From: Lucifuga dentata | Taxonomy: Eukaryota; Chordata; Actinopteri; Ophidiiformes; Bythitidae | Direction: 5' to 3' | Assembly (NCBI GenBank): GCA_014773175.1 | Contig: VXCM01000926.1 | Location: 62,001 to 126,000, forward strand | Length of the DNA: 64,000 nt | Position numbers and translations under genes: made by a program | Shown: in pieces, positions 47,520 to 59,940 of the stretch | Layout of the letters: every line of letters begins with the position of its first letter | Position numbering within the stretch: position 1 is the stretch's first letter | The notes under the pieces: model-generated | What the model was told of the DNA's origin: nothing | Database searches by the model: none | The model's input: only the letters and a program-made list of their open reading frames with translations

Positions 47520-49260
47520 AAAACAAGAAAAGGAACTTTGGACTCAATGAAGCTGATTCACCACTCACGAAGTATTATTTTGGAGCAAATAATGTGTCTG
47601 GATCATTCACAGTGAAACTGCAGCTACATTACAGCTGTTGGGTAAGATTTAGGATTACCAAACTGTTCACCATTACAGGAAGATTTAGATAATTAGAAAG
47701 AAGGTTAGACCATTTTTAGCTATTTAGCAGCATCTCTGAGAAAGGATCCAGCAACATTAGAACATACCAGACAAAACTGCCATCAGTCACAATGCAAATC
47801 CAGCATGCTGTCTGTGGCTGGTAGGCGTTTTTGGTTGTTGCTAAGGCGAGAGCAAATGGGCCATATGTGAGAACATAAGGCGGCAAGGAGAGGGCCTGTG
47901 TGTCATGCCAATACTCAATAAGCTCAGACTGAAAAACTCCCAAGTCCCAGTGAATTATGAAGTATGCTCAGAGGAGAGATCAGAAATGAGGAAAGGATAA
48001 GGGCAAAAACTTCATAAATCCATTTTACGTGCATCTTTTTAAACTGAGAAAAAACCCAACCCCTAATCCGATTATATTTTCATTACTCAGAAATTAAAGT
48101 AAATAAAATGAAATTGTGAGTCGTGACACAGGAAGAGAGGACGCGTCAGAGCAACAAACCTGAGCAGTGGGAGTCAGAACTCCATTAGGAGAACAACAAA
48201 CATGGATGTTACAGAGAAAAAGAAGGAATCCTCTGGGAAAAACAAAATTCTAAGAAGTTATGAGAAAAACAGCTATAAACCCAGCTGACAGGAATAACAA
48301 CTCCTGGTGGAAAGTTCCGGCCATTCCTCAATCGTATCAGCTTTGATATAGGATTCTCTGGACCTGTGTGTGACAGACAGTTGGAAGCAGATGTGAACCT
48401 GCCTCATAAAACACAGAGACTTCTGGGAAACCCAGCGAGGCGGAAAAACACGACAGAAGGACATGAAAATACCAAACCTCACCTCACACAGCTTCACAGG
48501 TGGAGCCGCCATTTAGGCCTCAGATGTAAATACGATCTATCCTGAAAATAATACTGCACATCAGGGTGTAACCTCCATTTTAGGACACAGATGTCCATTC
48601 ACGAGGGCCATTTGGGGTCCAGATGTATATGCATATGGATAAGAAAAATGATACTTTAAATGGGATTTTGAAACAATTCAGGGGCTGACATTGAAGTAAA
48701 TAAAGTCCTAAAATTTGAGCTAAATTCATAGAGATACTTGAAGGATTTGTCTTAATGTGGGCAGACATATTTCCATGTCATTTATTGTTTTTGATTCTTA
48801 GTCTGTGTGTTAATGAAAGCTCTGTTTACTCCATCTGTTTACTTCCATCTATCCATCTAACCATCTATTTATCTTTCATATGGCTTATTTTTAGTGAATC
48901 ACTTTCTTTCAGCAAAAAACAAGAAATAGAAGCTTCAAATTTGTGAGTAAATACAGCGTAACTTCACTAAGGAAAGGTGACAGCAGATACATGGTACAGG
49001 TGTGGTGGCAATTTGTACTCCAGATGTCCACAACAGGGACACTATGACCTGACATCTGGGTGTGGCAGCTTTTCCGGACCCCCCATTTTTCCAAAAACAC
49101 AATGCGAAGGTTTCTATTCTGGACATTAGATAGAATTACACAGGCAACCAGCGGTGACTGGGATGCCATTTATTATCACTGAAAACAAGATCCCTATCTG
49201 TAAAATAATCCTTTCTTCAAAAACAAGATAATATTACCACAAAGGCTAATCCACTGCTGC
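47520..49260. other. non-coding, no gene recognised
   Basis: No recognisable gene; degenerate CCATCTA units around 48845-48875. Confidence 0.45.
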
Positions 49261-49817
49261 CTGGTGAGAAAAAAAAAAAAAAAAAANGCTGCGATATCAG
49301 AAAAAATAATAGATCCAAATGGGAATTTTATTCAGATGAAAGAAAACAGATCAACATCCAGCCGTTTGAAAATATTGTTCATATAGTATGTTTTAGTTTC
49401 CTGTACTGTCAAGCTGTGTGTTCTTCCTATCAGCATAATGCTGTTACAAAGCCATTTTATGTCCCAAGGGGTTCTGTGAGATTTAAGTTCCTCAAAATGA
49501 GGCTTTAATTTGAGGAGAGGCGAGTGTAAAAATGAGCGCAGTGGGGCAGAATCATGGGGATTGAGGTTCTTTTGCGAACGCAGCCAAACACACGTCCACT
49601 TTGATTAGAGTTGTGTTTTGGAAGGCCGAAGCATCAGCGCTTTCGCTCGCACACAATAAGGCTCATAGGCTTTCAAGAAGGAATGTTAAGTGTGTGTGTG
49701 TGTGCATGTGCAGGGTAACAGCTCATAAGGGGAAAGTGCCACGATGCTTTGCACATCTTGGCTGGCTAATTATAAAACTGTAACCACTGCAGAAATGAAA
49801 CATGGAAGAATCAATCA

Positions 49818-49818
49818 A

Positions 49819-49846
<28 letters not shown>
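49818..49846. repeat. (GA)n microsatellite
   Basis: A perfect GA run; a TG run follows at about 49967-49990. Confidence 0.95.
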
Positions 49847-49852
<6 letters not shown>

Positions 49853-50807
49853 AGTGTTAAAGAATGTGTAGGTAGCAGGAGTAATTACATTTTACTTCAA
49901 TTAGATGGCTGAAGTTGTGTCCTCTTTCTCTCAGTCTATCTTGTTAACTCCACACTCTGTTTCGTGTGTGTATGTGTGTGTGTGTGTGTGAGAGACCTTA
50001 GTCCTACTGGGACCACCAGCTAACACTTGAGACACACTGACAGCTGGGGGCAGCTGGTAATGTTTGTGTGGTTGTGTGTATGTGTGCATGTGCACGAGAG
50101 AAAGTATTGAGACAGCTGGGGACAGTTGCTAGTTTGATGTAAAATGACAGCTGGGCAGCACAAACCTCTTCCATACATGAACACACACACACACACACAC
50201 ACAGAGACACCACACGCTCTTCTTACCCCTCTTCAACCCCTTCCGACAGCTTTGCAGGCTTGTGATTTCATGCCCTTTAATCTGAGGGTCCACTTCAATC
50301 CATGAACTTTCCCTCCCAGGTGAAATCGAATTCCCTCCAAATGTGCCCTGCTTTCCTCCCCTCTGACAGCTCTGATAGGGGTGAATAACTTCATAGCAAC
50401 TATTTTTAGAGACAGTCGGTGGTAAAAATGAGATAGTGAAGCAAAATAAAAAAAAAAACCAAACAAAAAAAAAAAAANAAAAAAAAAAAAACCCTACCTG
50501 TGTGTATTTAACACCCAAAATTCATGAGGGATTGTATTTCAAAATGTCAAATTCATTTCAAACATTGAAAGAGACAGAACCAATTTTTAAAAAGTCACTT
50601 TTTTATATAACAGTGCTAAGGCAGATACTCCTTTTTATGTTCTGAACATTTTTAATAGTAGATATCCACCAATGTGGTTGGACAGCTCATTATATTTTCT
50701 GATACTATTGTTGCATTATATTGGAGAAAAAAATCATTCCAAAATACTTTAATACTTTTTACTTTGTCAATAATTTGACTATATTTGCTGCAAACATTAA
50801 ATAAGAA

Positions 50808-50811
<4 letters not shown>

Positions 50812-50863
<52 letters not shown>

Positions 50864-50876
50864 NTTTTTTTTTTTT
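50812..50876. repeat. poly-T run with single N
   Basis: Over 50 T with N at 50864, ending TTTTGCC; length unresolved. Confidence 0.95.
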
Positions 50877-50899
50877 GCCATTTCGTTATGGTACATTCC

Positions 50900-51035
50900 A
50901 TCTGTCACCCATCCTCCCATCAATCCGTTCTCAACGCTAACTAATCCTGTGCAGTGTTGTGGGCAAACGGAGCCTATCCCAGCCGTCGTTGGACAGGAGG
51001 CAGGGTACGGACAACTTGGCAGTCTGTTGTTAAAA
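50900..51035 (+). repeat. LINE 3'-end-like fish interspersed repeat
   Basis: CATCAATCCGTTCTCAACGC, then GGAGCCTATCCCAGCCGTCG and GACAGGAGGCAGGGTACGG, match the very common fish repeat with GGAGCCTATCCCAGCTGTCA. The 70-codon ORF across it is therefore not a gene. Confidence 0.7.
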
Positions 51036-51839
51036 CTCAGCTGTGCCGTGCTGCTGATGAAGCTCCATCAGCCTCCACCTGTACGCTAAAAGCAGCTTGC
51101 GAGATCAGTCAAACAAACACGTCATTGCCCTCATACCTGTCACATGATTTCTCACAATCTCACTAGTTTTCACACGCCGCTCACTTGGAGTGTCAGAAGT
51201 GAAAACACGTAGACTTGACATCTTTAGATGCTGCGATCTCCACAGATTGGGCAAGTTTTAACGACTGAACTTAAGTCAGACAAACAGGCAGATATTTGAA
51301 TGTTTTCTTGGAGTCACGTGTCCGTTTTGTTGCTGCAAACCCCAAACTGCTGGCGAAATCTATCCCACGAGTCTTCAGGTGTTCTGAGTTTGATTTACCT
51401 CCCTGTCAACCTTGGCAAGCTCCATTTAGCCCTGTAATGCAAACACATCTCGTCTCCTCCTCCAAGATAAACAGGAGGAATGTGGGTCAGCCACATGCAG
51501 GTACAGTTCTGATAACGTAGTTCACGTCTACACATTCTGCAGTGACCTGGATACCATAATGACCTGAAAAGCTGCATAGATGCTGCTGCATACCCTGGCT
51601 GTATATTTTTGTTTGTTGCTTCAGCATTTATATGAGGCTGTGTGTCAGTGTAGTTATGAGCATCTAAGTGTTGTGTATGCAGGACTATGAGTTTCAATGT
51701 GTATTTGTGTGTGTGTGTGTGTGAGATGAGTATGCATTGGTAGCCATCTCCTTCCATTCCTTGGTGATGCAGGTCATCAATTCTCATCTCTTTGTCTGTC
51801 CTGTCTGGCCTACACATCACAGTTATAAATGCACAACAA

Positions 51840-51960
51840 TGTGGCAAACCAACCAGTCAGCAAGCCCGGTAATAAGCTAGTCAGACAGAAACAGGCAGTC
51901 AGCCATTTTAGTCAGAAAGCCAGAAAACCAGCCAGCAAGGAGTAAGGCAGGTAGAAGTAG
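51840..51960. repeat. degenerate (CAGY)n repeat
   Basis: AACCAACCAGTCAGCAAGCC, GTCAGCC, CAGCCAGCAAGG and similar over 120 bp. Confidence 0.6.
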
Positions 51961-52117
51961 AGGATGCAGTAAACAAGCTAAACTTTGATAGAAGACATGT
52001 CTGCTGTCTACTTTTGGCCCCCAAGAAAATCTTGGGAAATTCAATTTGACACTTCTCTTAATTATCCCGTTGGGCCACAGAGGTCGCTGTGCTCATTAAA
52101 AGTTACACAAAGTCATT

Positions 52118-52604
52118 TTAAAGAGGACATATGACACAAATTTGCATGCTCATCTTCATTTAGGGGTCCATTTTGAAGCTTTTGCAATGTTTTAATGTGT
52201 AAAAAATAAAAACTGATCCACTTCAACTCTCCCTTACTTCAGCACTGCTATATCCACTGAGTGAAAATGGTCATTTTTAGATACTGTCCTCTTTAAGGCC
52301 CCACTCTCGAAAAGCCCACTCTATTCTGATTGGCTAGCTGTCAGGCCACACTTGCTCACTGGCCTTGTACTTCACCAGGTGTGTAGACAGGTAACTTCAC
52401 GTGTTGCTCTTGTTGATGTCATCATGTTACTGAAGTACAGGAGTAATCAAAAATGAAGGAAATAAATCAGGCATTGCAGGACCTCAGGCTTTGTCTTACT
52501 GGATACATTTCTACTGGCATTAGTATCAAGTTGTCCAACTTGACAATGTTCAACGCACTATAAAATGAGGGTAAATAACAAAAAGCACAATATGTCCACT
52601 TTAA
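52118..52604 (+). mobile_element. MITE family A, best-preserved copy with TTAA at both ends
   Basis: Left TTAAAGAGGACATATG, right end read backwards TTAAAGTGGACATATTG: inverted repeats agreeing at most of the first 16 positions. 487 bp. It is co-linear with the other copies, including CTGATTGGCTAGCTGTCAGG, TTGATGTCATCATGTTAC and TAAAATGAGGGTAAATAAC. No ORF. Confidence 0.85.
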
Positions 52605-54239
52605 ATACATAATCATCAAGCAAAATGACTTTTTTTTTTTTTTTTTTTNTTTTTTTTTTTTTTTTTTGCAATTAATTAGTCTCCGTCCTACACACAATAA
52701 ATCAACTGGTCAGAAATAAACAGCTTGTAAGAAACTTACTCTGAGTTTGTCAGTGATTCTATCAGACAGTAATCAAGTGGTTCATGAAGGCAGGCTGGCT
52801 GCAAGTTTGTTCATTCAGGCAGTCAGCCAGATTTCCTGGCAGTCATTCATTCAGAAAATATGCTATTTGTTTACTAAAAAAAGTATATTGCTCACTCTAC
52901 CAGCCAGTCAGTCACTCGGTCCCTCCCTTCTCCCCACCTCTACGTCCCTCCACGGTCACTGCAGATGTCTCAGCTCCGAGGCTCCATTCTTTATCTCTGT
53001 GATATTAGCAGGCCATGGCTGATAGCCTACCGGACTGAGCAACGTGACCTCCAACTGGCTGGCAGGATTTTTAAAGGTACCGCAGCTCAGCTTTTTCGCC
53101 AAGTTAAAGTGTCTCATCTGCTAAATTTATCACAGTCAAACAGAAGGAGACAGCGAGCGTCAGTGCTGCATTCAGCAGCCTGCGCAAGCTGATATTTATC
53201 AGTAGATTTTATTATTTTACCTCTGCGCTGTTTTTTGAATGTTACTTTATGTTCCACTTTGAAGGTAAATGCCAAAAGACATCAAACTAGAAATTCCTCT
53301 AAACTGTTCCAAAAGGACACAAAAGAGAACATTTAGTTGCTGTTTGCTATATCATCTGGGTTTTTACTACTGTATAGACAGAAACGCACCATCAGCAATG
53401 ATACGGCAACAATTACAGCCCTGCTGTTAATAATGTTTATGAGGGTCAGTCCACGAGGAGGAGGCGGAGAAGAAGGAGTGGGTGGGNCAAACAAATGGTG
53501 AGCGTAGCATCACTGCCCACTCCCTGACAGGAAAAAAGAAAAAAATATATATATTTCTGTTATTACTGAACTTGAGGTGGGGACTCGAGGGGACTCAATA
53601 CTCGGGACTCGCCTTGGACTTAAGAAAAATGTAATATGCTAATTTGCATTGTAAAGTTGCTTGTTCTTGTTTTACTGTCTCCAGATTTGAGACTTGATAG
53701 TAATGTAGACTCACTTATTGGACTTAATCTGGTTTCCTACATTTTGATTCATAATTTGTCTTAAATACACTAATGTCTCAAGGCTGGAAATTGATTTTGA
53801 ACTTCAGCAAAAGTCAGTTATCCTCTAGAACCAAGAAAAAGTATTGAATGAATTATTATAAAGTACTTAATTAAAGGACAGAATTATAGCATAAATAGGA
53901 TATGAAAAAAAAAATCCTGGGTGACTACCACAAGCATATACTGGCAAAAGAAAAATATAATGGAAAAAAAATTCTACACAAAGTGCTCATTAGTTATGCA
54001 CTGTGTCTGTCTAGACTTTAGCCTTCAGGCATTCTTAGTGTTAAGGATATTTTATCGTAATTGGTGAAAATATACACATATACACACAAAACATACAGAG
54101 AAACCAGCAGCATTAAAATGAGGGATTAAAGGAGGGAGAAGGAGGAAGACGAGGGAGGAACAGAGTGAGTCAGTGATTGAAAGGTTGAAAGCTTGAGCTG
54201 GAATATTTGGCATTTCAGATGCTCATCAGGAACGGGGGA

Positions 54240-54240
<1 letters not shown>
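52605..54240. other. non-coding, no gene recognised
   Basis: T-run with N at 52649, single N at 53487 without flanking duplication; CAGTCAG-rich around 52790-52920. Confidence 0.45.
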
Positions 54241-54247
<7 letters not shown>

Positions 54248-54288
<41 letters not shown>

Positions 54289-54301
54289 NGAGGAGGAGGA
54301 A
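54248..54301. repeat. (GA)n then (GGA)n, with N
   Basis: A GA run with N at 54289, followed by AGGAGGAGGA. Confidence 0.95.
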
Positions 54302-54477
54302 GAGAGGAGAGTTTTATTTGGTACTAGGAACTAAACAGACAAGATGGGTGGGGTTTGTTCACAAGTAGAACTTAAACATACATATATGACAAAATGTAAC
54401 AAAAACACATAATATAAATATTTTTGAATCCTTCAAATTTGGTAACTATAGAGCTATGGCAAAGATGTGTATTGATG

Positions 54478-54479
54478 GA

Positions 54480-54519
<40 letters not shown>

Positions 54520-54562
54520 AANNNNNNNNNNNNNNNNNNNNNNNNNNNNNNNNNNNNNNNNN

Positions 54563-54597
<35 letters not shown>
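54478..54597. repeat. (GAAA)n - 41-N gap - (CA)n
   Basis: GAAA units up to 54521, N from 54522 to 54562, CA units from 54563. The gap sits where two different microsatellites meet. Confidence 0.95.
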
Positions 54598-54599
<2 letters not shown>

Positions 54600-56370
54600 A
54601 AAAGGCAATATTAAAGGTGAAAAAACAAAAATGACTTATTAGATCCAAACAGAACCTGCACCCTGTTCACATTAAGAAGATCAAAAAGCAGCTGTGAGCT
54701 CTGCTGACAGGATATTTGACTGTGAGGCTGTGAAGAGTTGGGAGTTTTCGTTGTGAATGTTCAAACAGAATTCATTTAATTCCAGACGAGCCGGGATGAT
54801 TACAAGCCGGGATCCGCACTGGCTCAACACCTGGTTTGACGTGAACTTCAAGAGGAGCTGCGGCTCTGCAGCAAATCCACTCCATGTCTCCAGACTTAAA
54901 CACATGATGGCAGAGCACCTTCAGGTGTTACAGCAGGACTGCTTTTCTTATGCAGCAGCACAACTCGTTTTTTTTTTACCTCCAACATTTGGAACCTCCA
55001 AGTTATTTTTCTGGTTTTAGATTAAATCCACAATGTAAAATACAGAAACAGGAAAATGGCCACCTGCTGTGAGAAATGCAAGGCTGAATTGGCTGCAGAC
55101 GATTTGACAGCATCCTTAATACATTCCACCCAAAAAAAGATCTCTGTGGGGCTCTCGCAGCCATTCTGGGATAAATCACATTTCCTTAGCAATTCTGAAT
55201 GCAGAATAACATTCAATAACAGTCATAATCTGAATGATTCATCCTTCATTGAAGTGTAGTAACTCTGAATTTCTTTGCAAAGGAAATAAACTGTAGCTTT
55301 TTCCCCAGTAACGCTAACAGAAATATGAGCATTCTACAATAAATTATGAAACATTGAAAGGTTATTTTTTTCAAATCCTGGACACAGTTGTCAGCTACAG
55401 TTTTGTATGAACAGACATAAGACAGACATATTGTAGTCCCCCCCCCAGAATAGGGAGCAAAATAGTTTGGAGTTCAGTCACAACTCTCAAAGACTTTTTT
55501 TTTGAGTTAAAAAATGTGGAATAACTTTTTAATTTAAAAAAATGGAATCAGTAAAGGCATTCTTAGCTTTCTGGTAAGTATACACTTTCCCTGATTGGCT
55601 GGAATCAGTGAAGTCCATCTGACCTTAGAAGTTCCCAATTTTCTAGCGAGACATCTGTGTTGCCCTTTAGGCTTGCTGTAAGGCAGAGAGGAATTCCAGT
55701 TTATGTCACAGGTGCTTTAGAACACAGAGAAAAAAAACAGCTATAACTTCATGAGGAAAACTTCTGGTTTGCACAGAAAGTCAAAACACCTAAATAAAAT
55801 TTTTAATTATTTTTTTTAAATTTTGTGGTTGCATCTGAATTTATGTAACTTTTTTTTTGTTTGTGTTTTTCTGCTATTTCAGTCTGGTCATACTAAAAGT
55901 TCTTGCACAGTTGTAACTTTGAAGGCACTAGAATCTAGTGACTAGATTGAAGTCTTGTGTGCTCTTGAAAATGAGGTTTCATCCAGTCCTTTAAGGTATA
56001 AGTTTTGACTTTGTTCTTCTGTAGAAGTTTACATATTTAATGTTAATCTGAACAAATGAGGCAAATCTACAGGGTGTCAGAAAACAGTAACTGATTTTCT
56101 CTGTGATGAAGCTGATAAAACCACAAAATCTTTCTTAGTGGAGCTTTAATAATGAACTTCAAATGATTATAACTTTGATAAGCAGCCGAGCTTCAGAAAT
56201 CAAACAGTACAGCTACAAAGTGAGATACAAGGCCTCTATAGGACGGCGGGGATTTGTACGGTGCCCCGTCTGCATCACAGTCCACTTGCCCTTGAAGATT
56301 ACTGCCTTATTAAATTGTAATGCTCTTTGAAGCGGAAACAATGTAAACAGTGCCCCCCCCTCTAAGGTCC
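54600..56370. other. non-coding, no gene recognised
   Basis: Mixed unique-looking sequence, C-runs at 55439-55446 and 56352-56359; no repeat ends recognised. Confidence 0.45.
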
Positions 56371-56439
56371 AGAGCTGCAAATGGAGGTCAAAGTGAACAT
56401 TTCAAGGACAAACAGGAACAGTAAACTGCTCTATCACTT

Positions 56440-56700
56440 GTTTTTCTTTCCTTTACTTGCCTATCGTGCTCTGCCCAGTCGCCCCCTCCTGCTCATTTTC
56501 TCTTTGGCTCTCACTCCCTTGCTTTCTATTAACCCCGTTTCTCTCTATCTCGCCCACCTCCCCTCTTTCTCCCGTCTCTCGGTATGTCTGCAGTCTCCAG
56601 TCCTATCAATCAAGACATCCCATTACTACATCCCCTGTCACTCCCAAATCCCTCCTCTGTCCCCCCACCCTGCTTACACACACACACACACACACACAAC
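56440..56700. repeat. pyrimidine-rich block ending in (CA)n
   Basis: C/T-rich on the plus strand with a CA run at ~56677-56698; produces long spurious ORFs in two frames. Confidence 0.75.
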
Positions 56701-56849
56701 ATAGAGCCCCACCTCTGTTGCTTTGGCATATTCACACACTCATACAAACACACACACACAACCTCACAGCTATGGTGTCTCCAGGACATGAATCATCAGA
56801 GCACATTGGCAGACGACAGCTCTCGTCCTTTTGAATGACTGCCCATCAT

Positions 56850-56985
56850 AAAAGATGGATTGACGGATGAATAGGTGGAGTGAATAAACGACTTGATGCG
56901 TGGATGAGTGTGGATGAATGGTTGGGTGGATGAATAGATGGATAAATGGCTGAGTGAATGACTGAATGAATGGATGAGTCATGAC
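56850..56985. repeat. degenerate (GATGRATG)n minisatellite
   Basis: GGATGAATAGGTGGAGTGAA, GGATGAATGGTTGGGTGGAT and similar over ~135 bp. Confidence 0.85.
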
Positions 56986-57409
56986 ATCCTGATCTGTTTC
57001 ACAAATCAGCAAATAGGCTTGGAAATGAGCTTTCACACCATGACATTTTGCTCGCTGTTTATTTCCTGCTGCTTCGTGCACATGTCAAGCTCATGTCAAA
57101 CAGAAACAATTTGCTTCAGAGTTTTAGTTCATTTTTCAACTGGCATAAAGTACATGGAAGTTACTGCTTTCCACATAGGAAATTAAAATTGTGTTCAGCC
57201 AAAAAAATGAGCATTTGTACCTTAATATAGCAAGAGTTAATTGAAGATCTGATCAGGTGCTCCAAGCCAGTTTAGTAGAAATAAGTACTAGTTGCACATT
57301 GTGTTTATTTTTATTTGACTTGGGAAATTTCACCAGGCACCCAAAGATTGAATATACTTTTCACCACAGCTTACAACAGGTTTCCAATTAATAAAAACTG
57401 ATTCAAAAT

Positions 57410-57411
<2 letters not shown>

Positions 57412-57447
<36 letters not shown>
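57412..57447. repeat. poly-A run
   Basis: About 35 A following AAAATGC. Confidence 0.95.
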
Positions 57448-57450
<3 letters not shown>

Positions 57451-57508
57451 GAGTTCATTATTTTCATGATCCCATTTTGACCTGTATTTTTATGTTACTG
57501 ATTATGGT

Positions 57509-57551
57509 GATTAATGTGAATTGGCTTTGCTAAAGCCAATTCACATTAATC
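57509..57551. repeat. perfect 20-bp hairpin, 3-nt loop
   Basis: 57509-57528 is the exact reverse complement of 57532-57551, separated by GCT. Confidence 0.98.
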
Positions 57552-58415
57552 AAGTTAAAGTTTTGCAGGCTTTCAAACTGACAACACATTAAATAAATTA
57601 GACAACAGAATAAATAGGTACACAACTTATTCCTCATTCTATTGAATGTTTCTCTTGGTGGGATGTTTCACCATTTGCACAACCTGTTGACTTGTCCAAA
57701 CTTGTAGAATGTGTGTAACTTGAAGCCTTGACTTCTGTTTGTCTGTTGCGTAGGTGCTGAGTTTATGTTTGGACATACAATCCTGATGTACATATATGCT
57801 CATTCATGTGTGTGTGTGTGTGTGTTACAAAGTGTTTGAATCTGTGCCATGAACAGAGTCATCCATTGAGAATCCAACCAATGCTCACATACACCCAGGA
57901 ACAGGCACAGGCACAGACACACACACAGACACACACGCTGGTAGTGTTTGACTGTGAGATTTAGCATGTCAGGTTCTCTCAACACCCATTTCCTTGGCTG
58001 CTGTATTTGTCTTCCACCAACACTTTAAACAATCAATCAAACAAACACAAACACACACACACATGGAGACAGTTAAAAGTATTTTAATACTCAAATTTCT
58101 GTAAAAATGTATGTTTGGGGTATTCAGTCTCTTCCAGTTCTTTGCCTTATTCTGCGCTGCTTTAAAGAAGCAGTTAATTATTAACTACACAGACAAACAG
58201 TCCCTCATGCCAAAAAAACCCAAATACAAGTATTAAGTGGGCTTAAAAGCAAGTTCTTCTGTTTTCCTGAAATATTTTGAATCTAATCCACTTCTATCCT
58301 GGCTACAACTAATGGAATTAATGCCACATCGGTCAGCAAAGTCCAGGAGTTCCCTTGGTTTTTGCACCAGCAGGCTGTAGCATTTCCTGCTTGTTTTAGC
58401 TGTTGTGGTGAAGCA

Positions 58416-59060
58416 GAATTCCTTCATGGTTCACCAGGCAACATTTGTGTCTGTTTCAAGAAAAGCAAACCAATCATGACACCATACAGAGCCAATAAAA
58501 CTGCCTTAGTGGAATGTTCCCAGGTGTCATTTCACCACTAAAAAAACTGGAAAAAAACGACAAAGCTGCATCTGTAATTGGCAATTTCAAAAATCGAAAT
58601 TTGTCCTCAGTATGAGCACTAACATTTTGTCCTTGCATCCGTAGTGATCAAATATATGGCATGCGTTTTTTCACAGTGTGTGGCAATGGGGAGGAATTCC
58701 TCCATGTTTGATTAGGCAAAAGGTTTGCCATTGTGGGGCCAAAAAAGACGAGTGAAACCAAACCAACAAGCTTTTAGGGCAACAAATTCCTGATTTCACA
58801 TAAAGATGACAAGGGGAAATCTTGAATATAAAGCCACACTTTAATGGCAAAATCACACCGAGTGATAAACATTCCACAGCGTGTGGCTGTGGTTTAGGTA
58901 GCAAAGTCGAATCACAATTAGGTCTTCTCACAACATGAAGGGTTCCCAGCATGGATGTGGAATTCCTCCATGGTTGACCAGACAACTCAGAGTGCCATTT
59001 GGCTTCACGTCCAGAAGGCTAACCAGCCAAAACAAGAGGGCTAATAAAACTGTCCAATGA
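58416..59060. repeat. diverged ~270-bp tandem repeat, 3 units
   Basis: GAATTCCTYCATGKTT starts at 58416, 58694 and 58960 (spacings 278 and 266). Each is followed by CAGGCAA/TAGGCAA/CAGACAA, then CAAACCAA/CAGCCAAAACAAG, and in two units RCYAATAAAACTG. Confidence 0.65.
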
Positions 59061-59451
59061 TAATCAGTTAATGCCCCAGAACTAATTACTGCACTGCCAC
59101 TCCTTTCTCTCTCCCAAATCAGGGACGTAACACACACACACACAAAACATATGCACACACGTACACACAGCTGTGATCTCTGCTTCATACTGTTATAAAG
59201 GCTGTGTTTGCACAAAAAAGGGAAACTTTAGGTAATGAGGGGTAAAAAGAAAAAAAAGAAATTTAAATAAAAAGACACCACACCTACACATACAGAAATC
59301 TAGGAAGAAATCTGGAAAATCAACTGGAAAATCACAAGCTTCAAGTTTGACCAACGTAGATAGCGTCTACATTGATGTTTAGAGAAAAATCTGGAGCATA
59401 AAAAAAAAGGAACCACACTGTCATATATAAGTAGTTGGAGATATAGACATG

Positions 59452-59940
59452 TTAAAGAACCATACCTATGATCATGCATATATGAGCCCAATACAATCCA
59501 TATACATGTTAAATTACTGACCACCATTTCCCAAAAAAAAACTATTGGAACGGTAAAATTTGGAATTGTTTTCCTACCTTCCAGACAGCCATTGGCTTCA
59601 GTTCATTCCAGTACACTATTAAAATCGAGTTGCAGAGACTTGAAATGTGTTTAAGATATGTAATCCATCACAGCAAACAACATGTCTATTGGGTTGTTTT
59701 GGTCAAAGTAACTTTATTTAACCGATCCAACATGGAGCTGCATGGAAGACCAAGTACTGTGTGTCTCCACCAGGAAATATAATCCCGGGAGAAGACGGCT
59801 TTTACCACAAAATTAAAATGACTGTACATTCTACAAAAACAATCTGTTTTATGTTTTGGAAATTTGTTGTCAGTAACGTAGCCTGTGCTGGGTTGTTTAT
59901 ATTGTGCTTAAACATGCAAACTCACTGGTATGGTCCTTAA
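59452..59940 (+). mobile_element. MITE family B, full copy with ~85-bp inverted repeats
   Basis: Left TTAAAGAACCATACC...; right read backwards TTAAGGACCATACCAGTGAG. The terminal arms extend ~85 bp each side (CATGCATATATGAGCCCAAT on the left; complement of ATTGTGCTTAAACATGC on the right). 489 bp including TTAA at both ends. No ORF. Confidence 0.8.

Noticed and set aside
50954..51166. 70-codon ORF beginning MLWANGAYPSRRW.
   Set aside because: It overlaps a common fish interspersed repeat (GGAGCCTATCCCAGC type).
53487..53487. Single N checked for the flanking-duplication signature.
   Set aside because: The bases on each side do not repeat, so this N is an ordinary ambiguity or small gap.
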